Assembly (NCBI GenBank): GCA_963978545.1
Contig: OZ021731.1
Span: forward strand, 57,461,242 to 57,525,241
Length of the DNA stretch: 64,000 nucleotides
Source of the DNA: Linyphia triangularis
Lineage: Eukaryota > Arthropoda > Arachnida > Araneae > Linyphiidae
Direction: 5' to 3'
Shown here: positions 1-12,700 of the stretch, piece by piece
Layout of the letters: every line of letters begins with the position of its first letter
How positions within the stretch are numbered: the stretch's first letter is position 1
Translations under genes and position numbers: made by a program
Notes under the pieces: generated by a model
Databases searched by the model: none
Seen by the model: only the letters and a program-made list of their open reading frames with translations
Told to the model about the DNA's origin: nothing

Positions 1-792
1 AGGTATCAGGGGTCACCATGGTCGCTGATTTTCAGTTAGTATTAGAGAGCTGTGTAACCAGTCCACCCTACTCATTTCTGTGTTTCGTCGAGTTTTCTTA
101 TTTTCTGGGTTTAAGATTATGCAGTGAGTTTATAATGGGTTTATCCAATCAAAACACCAATTTATTACCATTAATTGCTTTAACAGTTTATTGCTAAGTT
201 GAGTTACTCAGAACTTGAAGAGCCTCAAATATCCATTAAAAGATTCACATACTGCTTTGGAGTTGCGATCTGCTCAAACCTGGTCTATTCTAACAGTTAG
301 ATTTAGCAAAAAAATTAATTTTTGAGAGATTTATAATTCAAGTTGAAAGTTTAATTTACGAGGGATTCTGTTAAGAATACTATTTAATTTATAAATTTAA
401 TACATGTATCTTTTGTTATTTAGTTATTTTTGTCTCTTTCTCAATTGCTACATTTTTGTTAAATTTAGTCTGGTCGTTCAAGTTCAATGAAAACAAGTAA
501 CAAAACTACCTTTTGTTCCATCTTTTATCTTAAGGTCCACTTTCAACACTACATAACTTTGGTTCAGCAAAAACATATGCATAAGATACAGTTTAAAAAT
601 ATTAACACTGAACTCATAAAAAAAATTCAGTAATAATTCATTTATTTTTAAATATTTTATATATATAAATATATATAAAATCATGAAGTATCTGCATTGA
701 TTCAATTATTTTTCAATCATTTTTAACCTTTAGCCACACATTCACAAAACAATCAAAATACATATAAAAAATTATATAATAAGGTAAATTAC
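1..792 (-). other. MDN1 intron 30 (partial)
   Basis: This stretch lies downstream of the last visible MDN1 exon. It is AT-rich and I see no exon, repeat family or RNA gene in it. The short open frame at 484-705 has low-complexity composition and no family resemblance. Confidence 0.6.
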
Positions 793-3700
793 TTCTTTCT
801 TTCCATAGTCACCCCCAGGGTTCATGGTGGCAAAAAAGTGAAACCCTGACTGGGCTTTAATTTCTGAACTTGTAATGCTGTCATAACTCTTTTCAGTCAA
901 AAGTAGTTTCTGATCAGGTTCGAGAACACTATTGAGACGTTCGAGAACCGAGTGATCAGCAAGTGATATCTCATCTGCTAGGAACAGGCAGCCTTCAGTC
1001 ATAGCTTTAACAAGAGGACCATCCTGCCATTCAAATAACTGTGTTTCCTAAAAACGATGTAAGAAAGCTAATTGAAATATTAAAAACACTAGATGGGAAA
1101 ACTAAAGAAACTTTAGATAACACAAGAAAGTTACGCGAACATATTGGGACACAAAATTAGCCATTTACGATTAACTCGAATATTTAATGTTGAATCAAAA
1201 ATTAAAAAAGAAAAGTATTAACAATCATGATGAACAAAAAAAATATTTTCGAGTTCCTCATTTATGTAATTTTAATCCAGGAGAACTGAAAGTAGCTGAC
1301 GAAACAAAAAAGACCAATGACCAATTTAAGATTATTTGTTAACAAAAATTGGTCATTTCATACCAGCAAAACAGAATCCGAATTTTCAAAGGTTTTCAAA
1401 TTATCTGATTAAGTTATCATCTATTTCAAATTATTTTTAAGAAATAGGTATTCGCAACAATGTTTGAACATCCATTAAATAAAAAAAGGGAAATCGGAGA
1501 AAATGCATGGATAAGAAAAGGCAGTTTGATGCACTATATACAGTTTGATGTGAATAAACAAACTGAAAGTAGCCTAATGAAGAAAGAAAAAAAAAACAAT
1601 GAGTTAAAAAAATAGGAAATGCAGCAGAACTATGTCTAGAACACAATGGAAAAACTCAATGTTGAACTTTTCCATTGGGAATGTGTAATTTATGTGTTAC
1701 TTCTATCTTTAAAACATCAGTTTAGCATAAGAAAACAAATATCTTCTCTAAAGCTTAGAATCATTTTTCTTTTATTTTTTAAAAGATTTAAAAAAACAAA
1801 AACAAAATCTTTGATTTGGCAAAAGAAATTCCCAACTTTTGTGATCCAAAATCAGCATAATTACAGGTGAACATAAAATATATATATATATTTAATTTTG
1901 ATTGAATGTACAAAAAATAATAAACACATTTTAATAAAGTTTCAGAGTTGAATCACAAAGATACAACAGTAACAGTTTTAGGGATTCCTTTCATCAAGAA
2001 AAAGAGCAATATTGGCTCACTTCGATATTTAAGATGAAAACAGCAAAGATTATAGCTTTATAAGGAAATGTTGATTTTTTTCCCATTTCACTTAAATTGC
2101 AATCATCTTTCTGTAAGTCTACCAGCCCTACCGTTGAATATAAATATTATAACATTTTATTATGAGATTTGACAATTTTTTTTGAAAAATATCGTTGGAA
2201 ACTGCTTTAGAAAAATATGAAAACTACTTTATCTTGACAGAAAATTCCTGATTGGAAAAAAGGGAAAGATGGGGATTCCCTGAAAATGTTCATCCTTTAC
2301 AGAAAGTAAACCTACTTTCAAAAATCTAACTCGTAAAGTAATATTCAAACAAAATTACTTACCCTTTTCTTTGGATCTCGGGTAGGACGTAGGCCACCTA
2401 AAAAGTCTGACGCCTCGGTGTGCATATGGCAATTCACAGTAAGTAATTCTTGACCAAAAATTTCGCCAAACAGCTGACACATAGTAGTTTTGCCACATCT
2501 AAGGGAAAATATAATTTTTATTGTATGATATTTAAGTTGTGCATGTTAATGATATTTAAGTTGTTAAGTTAAAAATTATAAGTTGCAAATTATTGCATGA
2601 TATTTAAGTTGTATGTTACAATGAATATTAAATTTAGTTTCCAAAAAATATTAAAAGCTTTGAAAGCTCTGATAGATTTCTGAGATCTCAAATACTACAG
2701 TATTTGATAATTGAGGAGCACAGAACAAAATCCCATAAATCTCATTTTTAAGACTTTTTATTTAATACTAATTAAAAATTATTGCATGTAGCTATACATC
2801 AACTAATTCAAACCAGCATAACAGTTGCTAAATTTACTTCAAGATCTAAGCAAAATATTTATTTTATACAGAAACCTATAAATCTTGGGATTTTTTGTAT
2901 AGTATCTACACGGTCCTAGCAAAAACCAATACAATCTATTTATTCACTCGTAGTAACGAAGTTCGTTTAGAGGGAAATTGGATATAATGGTTTTTGTTAA
3001 GGTAATCTTCAATTATGCAATGCAATATTTTTCTTATGTTTAAAAAGTATTACACCCTTCCTATCAGACGAAACGGTCGTTTCCCCGCCAACCTTAAAAA
3101 AGGCAGAAACGACAGTAAGTATCTATTCTCTGCACAACTTCCAGCGAAAAAGCCGAAATTGACTATTTTCTAGCGCGCTTACGAAACTTCACATAATTAT
3201 ACAAAAAATACCATAGATTAGTCTCGGTGATATCTTTCAAAGAAAAAAAATTGAGTACCTAGGACAAAAGACAACGAAGAAAAAAAATATTGAAAATTCC
3301 AAAACGAAATAAAAAAACGAGTTTTAGCCCGATTTTGATGTAAAAATTTAGACAAACGTACAGCCCTAACTAATCTATAGATCTTCAAACGGATTGAATT
3401 ATAGGATGTGGAATGTTTCAACTTAAAATCCTACGCTGGTTTGAACTTCATTAAATAATTCTTTCTATTTTTAATTAATTTAAAACCACTTTTTTTCATT
3501 TCATAATTTGGCGACAGATAAAGGCGATCAGCTTGTAATTGAGGTTCAGATATATATGCCAAAAGTTGCCAAACAGGTTTGCTATCATTTGGAAGTTAGT
3601 TTTTCCGACATGTTAGGCTTAAGTGAGTTTAACGTAATGTTAAAGTATAGGAAAACGAATTGGACTATAATTATATGGCTTATAACATCTTTAAAATTTA

Positions 3701-6700
3701 AATAATTTAATTTTTGAAGAGATAGAATTAAAGAGAAATATTTGTTCTTTAAGTTGCATGTGTTATTTGAACTGTATGACAATTTAGAGAGAGTTAACTT
3801 TCAAAAACATTTTAATTTCGGGAAATCTCCATTGAAAAATGAAAACAATCACATTTTGTTGCAAGATACTATGGGCAAAATATAAATGTGGAGGTTATAC
3901 GAGCTGACGTCACAGTCAACTCATTACAGAGGACTAAATGAACCTGCATTGCGATTGGCTAATGGAATTTGCAAAAATGTCATTCGTTTTTAAAGATGTG
4001 TTGATTTTTACTTTCCGTTGTAAAATGAAATTGTAGAATCATATATCATCAAAATTGTAATTTCATAGTGAATTTTAAAATTGTTGTTAAGAAAATATTT
4101 TAAATTTTGTCAAATATCAATGGGTTATTATGTGAACCAAAATAATGCTTGGTATAATAAAAATATTTTATACTGCAATATTTATTAGACTGTAAAAAAC
4201 TTGTAATATTTTTTTGTAACAATTTATTAGTATAAACTTTCAATGGGATGCACGCTCTGGCCTTGTAAGTTGAAGGTGCCGGATTTGATTCCTGTGTTAG
4301 GTGTGGATGTTCGTTGTGATTCGGAATCCACGTTAAGCTGTGGATCCCGGACTGATTAGTCGTTATTATGCACCAAAATAGGTCGTTGTGCGTACAAACT
4401 AACCAATCGAGCTGAAACTTGGCAGACAGGATCTTTGTCAATGGCAACGTATTTCTTTAAGTTTTGGGAGTTGAGTTGCCATACACAAGTTTCTAGTACT
4501 CGTTCGTGGTAGATTTTGATGGTTACTGCCGTCCGCATTCAACCAATTTGTCAATTTTCAAGTAGATTTTGGCATGCAAGATATCATTGAACTCAACTTG
4601 AAGAATTATGAATATTCATGGTACCAGGTGTACCATAGGTGGTACTACTTCTGGTTTATCAATTTTGAAGATAAATATGGCATGTTGGGTGTCGTTAGGC
4701 TTGTCTTGAAAAATTATGAATGTTTAAGGTACCAGGTATAGCATAGGTAGTACCACTTTCGGTTTATCAATTTCCAAGATAAATATGGCATGTTGGACTT
4801 TTGTTTTGATGAATTTTGAATGTTTAAAGTACCAGGTATGCTATTGGTACCACTTTCGGTTTATCAATTTTAAAGATAATTATTGCATGTAAGGTATCGT
4901 CGAACTCAGTTTGAAGAATTATGAATATCCCTGGTACCAGGTTTACCATAGGGGATAAATAGAAAAACGATGAAACGGACAAATTCAAAAAAGAGAAGTC
5001 GTCAGTGTTTAAAAAAAAAATTATGATATCCCCCAAAAAAACACTTTTGAAAAGTAGAAGAACCACCAACCTCAAAAACACAAAAAACTTTCTTACAATA
5101 AAAAAATCATAAACATGATGAAAATTTTCAGCCACAAACACAGTGATATAAAAAAAAATGGCCAACCTCTGATTAGAACTCTCGGTTGTGACTCGCTTAC
5201 GAATGTATGCTTACTAAATTTATTTTTAACATTTAAGTTCCGCTCCCATAAAAATTTACGCTGCTTGAGGTTGGCGCCCGTCTTAATTACTAACCTTTAA
5301 AACCCCCCCACACATAAAAACTTTCCAAAATGTATGTATCAACCAAACAAAAGTTTACCAGAAACACTTTAGTTTCCTACTTAAAAAATTCTTAATAACG
5401 ATTCAAATGCAAGCGTTTGAGCACAGTTTCTAAATATACTATTTTGAAAATTACACGAGCATGAATATTTACACCACTTTGTATTTCCTACCCATCCAAA
5501 TGAAATCATAAACTCGAATATTCGTGCAAACATCCATAAATTAGTTTAAACGCAAGCATTGTTAATATTCCTATGACGGGCGCCAACCTCAAGCAGTGTA
5601 AATTTTTATGGGAGCGGAACTTAAATGTTAAAAATAAATTAAGTAAGCATACATTCGTAAGCGAGTCACAACCGAGAGTTCTAATCAGAGGTTGGCCATT
5701 TTTTTTATATCACTGTGTTTGTGGCTGAAAATTTTCATCATGTTTATGATTTTTTTATTGTAAGAAAGTTTTTTGTGTTTTTGAGGTTGGTGGTTCTTCT
5801 ACTTTTCAAAAGTGTTTTTTTGGGGGATACACATTACTAACGTCAATTTTAGGAAAATGCAAAACTTGAGAAAAACAGAAGTTTAAATTCCATTACGACT
5901 AAGAACACCAATATTTGTAAAATCGGGAAATTTAATTGAAAATTGTAACAAAATTACTATCAATTCTTGCTCGCATTTGTTAACTAGGCAAAAGTTGACA
6001 AGCAAAAATTTACTTTTAAGTTTCAAAAAAGGGAAAACATTTCAAATCTGTTCATTAGCTTTTAAATTGCCACAGCACACAAAGAAAAGTCTAATATTAC
6101 TTTACAGTTAAAAAAAAAAAAAACTTATTTTAAAAAATCTCACTCACCCAGTGTTCCCTACTAAAAGACAAGGTTCTCTAAACTGCATGGCTTTCCCAAC
6201 TAACACAGCCAGCCTTCGCATATTGCGTGTCCAAACAATACTTCCGAAACTTCCAGTAAAAGCAGTTCCCATGCATTTCTGCAAAATATCTTTTGACACG
6301 TCGGACGTATCCTTATGGAGATCGAATAGTTTATGAGGATCAGTATCTTTTTTCAAGTGCTTTCGTATCACTTCTTGAATTACTCGCATTTCTTCGTCAT
6401 GACGAACACGTCCGGCCAGAAGCAAGTAGCCTGGAAAAAATTAATATTAGTAAATATCAAAATTTTAGTTTGTACAAATTTAAACATTAAGAAATTTCTT
6501 CTAAACTTTAAAAGCTTTTGAAAATAATAAGTAAAAAAATTATGTTTTCTGCATAAAAGACAAGTATTTTGTATATATATATTCAGTTTGTACTCCATTA
6601 GTTATGAATCTTCACCAATACTACCAATCATATAAAAACCATATAATCCAACCGATTCTAAATTTGCTATACTTATACTATAAAAATCAACAAGAGTAGT

Positions 6701-9700
6701 AGAATCAATTGTTAAAACTGCCAACTTATTACAAATTACATTTATATTCTGTAACGTAACTTAAGGGGTTATAAAATAATACTTTTTTAAGTCCCTACGA
6801 GAGAAAAATTCGAAAGGACAATAAACTTTGAAAGGAGTTCTAAGACATAGTATGTGAGGCATTCTGAATACGAAGGATGAACTCAACATCCAAAAAAGTC
6901 ATACTATAAGATTCTAATATTATAATTTTAGTTTAGGATTACTAATACTATAGGATTCTAATACTATAGTTTTCACGTTGGGCTCATCCTTCCTTTTCTT
7001 CCAAAATATGTTATAAAATATGAAATTTTCCAAGTTTAAAATGAATTCTAAAAGTTTAATGACTTTTTTCGCAAAATTATCATTAGCTGAATCCCTCTTC
7101 TGAATTCGTAGTAGCTCGTGTGGACCTCAGTTCGACAGATAATTTGTTATTTTTATTTAAAAAAATGAGAAAGTAAATATAAAATTATTAGAAAATCTTT
7201 AACATAATTTTAGACTAAAATTCAATTCTTTAAGCAGATATGCAGTTATAAAATTGGTATTAGTGGAGCAATGGAAAGTAGAATGTTGACTCCTGCAACT
7301 CTGATTTCTTTTTAATCTCATGTACAAGGCACAAAATGTCATTCCACAAATTTGTCCTGACAACTTAAAATGCCTCATATCGAAGATTTTTAAAATGCCT
7401 ATTTTTACACTTTATGATTCGTCAGTGGTAAACACATTTTATCATGTCACAGTGATGTAAGTGCCAAAATGTGATTTTGGAGCACTGTTGGAGCAGTAAA
7501 AATACGATTTTGGAGCAGCAAAATGTGGTTTTGGAGCAGTAAATTATTACATTTAAATTAATGATGCAGCAAATATTGTAGCGAAACTCATTCTATCGAG
7601 CCGAGCCTGCGTGGCTCGGTTGGTAGAGCATCGGAAAGCTAAGCGGAAGGTTGCGCGATCAAAACCCACTGCCGCCAAAATCTCAAGTTTATTTCCTTTA
7701 TTTATTTATTATTTCTAATATTGTTTCTAGAACTTTCTAGAAGGAATCTAAGAAGTTCGTCCATCGTATATATGCAAATTCTATTGTTCTGATTCTTATA
7801 CTTCCTGTTTGGAAGATCCTTAAAATGTATATAAGTTGATGCAGGGTTCCCACTCTTATTGAAGAAAAAAATTCAAGGACTTTCAAGGACCTTTTTTAAG
7901 AAAATTCAAGGACCTTTTTAGAAAAATTTAAGGACCATAATTTTAAATACTCAAGGATGAGAGTGATCAGAGAGCAAAAAGGAGGAAATCCAAAAATTTG
8001 TTTAAAAAGCTTGCTGAAGGAACACACAAAAATTCCACACAAAAAAGTATGCAGGAAGGATGATTCAATAATTTTAAAGATACAATGAAATTTCTCATAC
8101 TATATAGTAATTAAATTTCAAATATTAGGAGTTAGTGAAGTAATATGTGAGGAAAGGGGAGCTAAGAGGGAAAATCTTTGGTTTAGACATGATGAAAAGT
8201 ATACTTTTTGCAGGAAAAACTGGTTCAGATCAGAAAAATGCGGATCCTCAAAACAGGGACCATGAGAAGAAAAATGTTACACAAAAAACCAAAAAGCAGG
8301 AAATCCTCCAAAAGGAGGAAAACTGTCATCCCTGAATACTACATCAGATGTAAAATTACAAAACGGAGATTATCGGTGGTCAGGGGTGTAGTGGAGTGGA
8401 AACACGAGGCAACAGCGATCCTTTACATTTATTGAAGGCGGAATGACGTTCCCTCATCTAAAAAATTTTTTCTTTTTGTCTTTACGTGATACTGAACTCA
8501 AAGCCAAGTAAGTAAACAAAAAAATCATTTCGTGGGAATATGCTTTAGTCTGGGATCCACAACTTCAGAGCTGAGCAGGCAAGTTCTAGTTTTTGTAAAA
8601 CACTTGAAAGAGGCGGCAACCCACACATGGCCATTTCTCCTTGATTAGAAATGTACTGACACGTTTACATCTAGCTATGATTCATTCAATATTAGCAATT
8701 ATCCTCTTCAACGAATGATTTGTATTTGTGAAGGAATTCCAGACGTCAAATTTGTATGGTTCGTCGTATATAAAGTCGAAAACTTTCATACACAAATTCA
8801 CGCCAAATATCTACATTTTTAAAGAACAAAACTTTGGCTTAGCACATACAGTTCTTTGCGCCCTTTCCTTGAAGAATATTTTGCCTCCTCTAATTTTAAC
8901 AGGAATACTAACCGATTTATCAACAAAAGTTATGAAACTTTTTTTTTTAATTTTTATATCACGGATTTAATAAATTATTTGTCAACCTCTCAACGTACGT
9001 AACAACCTAACAAATGAATTCGTTCAAGAGGAAAAAACAAATGACAGTAAAAGATGGGTTTTTTTCACAATCTAAAAAAGTTAAGCAAACCTGCGGTTCT
9101 GACGGAATAAACTGGTTAGTGCTAAAAATCCAGATAGGTAAGAGCAGAATGTTGATATTTTGTATTAGCTTTTAAGGTGTTTTGAGATCACGGAATTATG
9201 CATTTATATTTTGTCAGATATTGGGAAATATTTATTTTATTCCCAGTTATTGGGAAAATCAAACTGATAATTTGTTTGAACTTGAAAAAATATGCTCAAA
9301 ATAGTATTGATTTTTAAATCCTTTATATTAACTTCGCTTTTGTATGTTTGTGAATTTGAATATGTTTAGTTCAACAGATAAAATGTTGCTTGAATGTACA
9401 GTAAAGAGACTGGCTTCAAGCACTCCGCTACGTTGTTGTGACAGAACTGAACAGTTGTTAACTTTGTTTCACTTTAACTGGGCAGTACTGATAATGCTAC
9501 ATTAGCCAAATTGCAGCCCTTCACAACCCAGTGTTGAAAAGGGGTTCCAAGGCTTGCACTAAGAGCAGAGGACTACTAAAAAAAGTAATACGTAGCAAAA
9601 ATTAGTAATTTTAATAACATGTATTTTATTCAATTCTTATGAAAATAATTTTATTACAATTTTTATATTTTATAAAAAAAAAATTGAATCCGTGGGTTCC

Positions 9701-12700
9701 TTAATAAAAGGTGACTTAAAATAATGTTATTTAGTGTAGAAAACGCTACAATTTTAATAGTTTGTACCCATACCATATAGATCACCCTTACCATTTTGGG
9801 AGTGTTTTCTATACCCATTTTCATTGTAAGGTGTGCCAAAACTCATTCTTGCACACATAGCATTTTACTCCAAGGCTGGTCCTGTATATTTAATTTTCCT
9901 TAATATAAAAGTGCTAATGGTTTTGCAAATGGGTATAATACATCGAAATTGGGCTGCGAAGAAGTAGGAAAGCAACTCAGATGCACTACTTTAAAATGCA
10001 AAATTAAATTGCTTTTCGATTTGAGAGTGGGAAAGTTTTACATTTACAGTTATTACAGAATTTACTCCAAAAATGTAGCAGCAGTTCTTAAAAAAAATCA
10101 TACAGTAGCGGCAATAAAGGGAGGGAATTTCCCCGATCTTTTGTAAAATCTAGTGATTTTGATGGACATATCATATATATTTTGCAGTTTGCTTTCTCCT
10201 CCGATTTATACCCATTTTTAACTATTATTGTCACCTAATCGTCACCAATGTTGAAATGACAAAATCGAACTGGATAAGATAAAAAAACAGCCCAAGCAAA
10301 TCTGGCAAGTAATGAGTCTACATTGAAATATCCCGCTTAAAATTAGAGATGATTGAGATGGCACACAAATTAATATTTTATCAAGAAATTTTAAATCGAC
10401 AGATGGATTTGAATTTTCCAATTATTTTATTAATGGAGCAAATTTGGAAAAGAAAAGGAAGGATCTATCAAGCAAGAAGAACTTCTCGACATTTTCTTTT
10501 TGAGAAGGAGAAAAGCCATAAAACTTTCAATCAACTTCTGCAACAATCCCAATCTTTTTCATTCTTTTGAAAACCGATTTCGAGGAGCTACAGAATCTGG
10601 GAATTTATCCGAACCCACTGCATCTCTTGACATTTTGAAAAATTGTTGTAAAAAATGCTCAAATTTTTTTGTCAATAATACGTTTGAAAATGTGTTACAA
10701 TCCTTTATAAAGTGCTAAACAATCTTTTAAAATGGGTTGTGCAAAGCAAATTATTTAAAAGTCCATATAACTTAATAGTTTAAAAAAATTATTTGAATAA
10801 AAAAATAAGTTGAAACACGCAATTTAAAAAAAAAAAAAAAAAAATTTGAGGTACTCATGAGCTATTTTGTGATATTTATAGTATTATTAACAAAACTATT
10901 TAAAGTTGTCCTTTTCTCTCCTGCCCCCCCCCCCCCCCAGAAAAAAATATATATATTTGTAACGACGCAACATAGCGTTCCCACACTTTTTTTATTTTAC
11001 ACTACACCACTGTCATTGGTCACTTAAAAATTCAAGGACTTTCAAGAACCTTATCTTTTTTTCAAGGACTTTCAAGGATCAAATTTCATTAAAAAAAATT
11101 CAAGGACTTTCCAGGACTTTCAAGGACCGTGGGAACCCTGTGATGCTCCCAGAGTTGGGGAAATAAAAGTCTTGAGTTTACTTGCGGATTGTTCATTCAT
11201 TCATTTCCTTCGATAGCGTATTCTACGCGACAGTTTGGTGGAGGCGCTGGGTAAATAAACCGGTTACGACGGAAGAGCTACGCAGAAGTCGGCGCATTCA
11301 AGGAAACCCTCCTGAGTTTGGCCCTTTACCGGTTTCTCGTAGAGGCCCAAAAAAAAATGCTCGATGAAAAGGACACTGTGCCGAAACTCCCAATTGAGAC
11401 CAGCTATGTTTCGGTCAATACTGCTCCAGTGCCTATGCTGGCATACCAGTTACCCAGAAATCCGTGCATCTTTTCCGGTGACGACCAACAAGATGCTAGC
11501 AGATGGCTCAAAGACTACGAAAAATTGCCACCTATAACCACTGGGATGAACAGATGTGCTTAGCGAATGTCGATTTTTATCTCGCCGGAACAGCTCGGCA
11601 ATGGTTCGATAACAATGAGGACACTTTTACTGATTGGATTGCATTCAAGAATCATTTGAACAACACGTTTTGCCGAGCAGATGATCTAAAGCGCCAGGCT
11701 GAGAAACTGCTGAATACACGGGCGCAGCAAAGTGGTGAGACGTCTGAGTCATACATCCAAGACGTACTTTCTATGTGCCGAAAAGTTGACCCCACCATGG
11801 CTGAAGCAGATAAAGTAGCACACCTTATGAAGGGAATTGTAGAGGACATATACCAGATTATGCTGGTTCAGGACTATGAGAACGTCGATGCTTTTGTGAA
11901 ACGATGTCGTCAGATAGAAAGCCTTCGACGAAGACGTATCGCGAAACCAAAGTTCCAAAGGTTACCTAACGTCGCTACAGTGACAGCTGAAACAGACATC
12001 GGCGACATAAGATCTCTAATTCGTACCATTGTTAGGGAAGAGCTCCAACAAATAATGCCGGGAGTAAAAGATTACACGAACGATGAATCTGAATCGCTGC
12101 CTGATGTTGCATCTATGGTTCGAGAAGAAGTTATGGGTGCTCTTGCACCCCTCACAAGTCCAAGAAGACGCAGCATTCCTATCCAACGTTCAATTCCAAC
12201 TAGGCGACAAGCTGGACGTGAAGTCAGAAATAGCACTATTCCACAACGTAAGACAGATCTGTGGAGAACTGCCAATAATGTGCCACTCTGCTACCATTGT
12301 GGACGCCCGGGACACGTTTTGAGATACTGCAGGGAAAGACGTCAAATCTTTGCAAGCGCAAGAGCCAACCGGAAATCGAGCCCTCGACGAGACGAAACCG
12401 AATCGCTTAATAGCTTTGACGACAGTTATGCGCAGCCCAGATCCTCAGTATTTAGAAGCAGTTCCCCGTATCCCCGACGCTCTTTCAACCGCCGACAGTC
12501 ACAATCGCCAGCACGCCGCTCCAGCCGTTCTCCACGCCGATCAAATGAGGAAAACTAACTTGGGCGACCTATGCAGGAGGTGAGGCCGCAGTTGAAAGAA
12601 ATCCTCCGACGTACACTACAACAAAGTTGAAAAGAAACGCCACCTATATTACAGTAAATGGACAGTGTATAAAAGCTCTCGTTGATTCAGGTGCCGATTA

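Larger units (their letters stand above)
2499..6147 (-). other. MDN1 intron 28 with repeat cluster
   Basis: Intron of 3.6 kb splitting the AAA4 P-loop codons. It contains a degenerate tRNA-like SINE (about 4,225-4,400), four imperfect tandem units (4,535-4,955) and a 255-bp inverted repeat (5,028-5,828). Apart from these I recognise nothing. Confidence 0.7.
793..6430 (-). other. MDN1: MDN1 exons 28-30: first part of AAA4 module
   Basis: Coding exons: 6148-6430, 2363-2498 and 793-1047. Exon 28 begins the segment YLLLAGRVR and ends inside the P-loop. The exon 28/29 junction splits the Walker A motif LLVGNTGCGKTT between G and C codons. Asn stands where family members usually have Glu in GETGCGKT; the catalytic Gly, Lys and Thr are kept. 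Exon 29 gives NCHMHTEASDFLGGLRP. Exon 30 has Walker B LFLADEISLAD and the sensor segment FFATMNPGGDYGKKE, ending at a GT donor at 792-791. The next exon, expected to begin with the LSPALRNRF-type segment, lies beyond position 1. Confidence 0.92.
7578..11232 (+). repeat. 5' LTR of Gypsy element, split by a transposon
   Basis: The LTR parts 7,578-7,841 and 11,146-11,232 together make 351 bp. Bases 7,837-7,841 (TGATG) are duplicated at 11,141-11,145 by the later insertion. The LTR begins GTAGCGAAAC and ends GCGACA. It has a TATA-like GTATATAAG near 7,828 and an AATAAA at 11,161 in the second part. The insertion lies between these promoter and poly(A) signals, so transcription from this LTR is probably disturbed. 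Confidence 0.92.

Noticed and set aside
4824..5165. 113-codon minus-strand open frame, apparently membrane-like
   Set aside because: It runs across the minisatellite into the left arm of the inverted repeat. The hydrophobic look comes from T-rich sequence.
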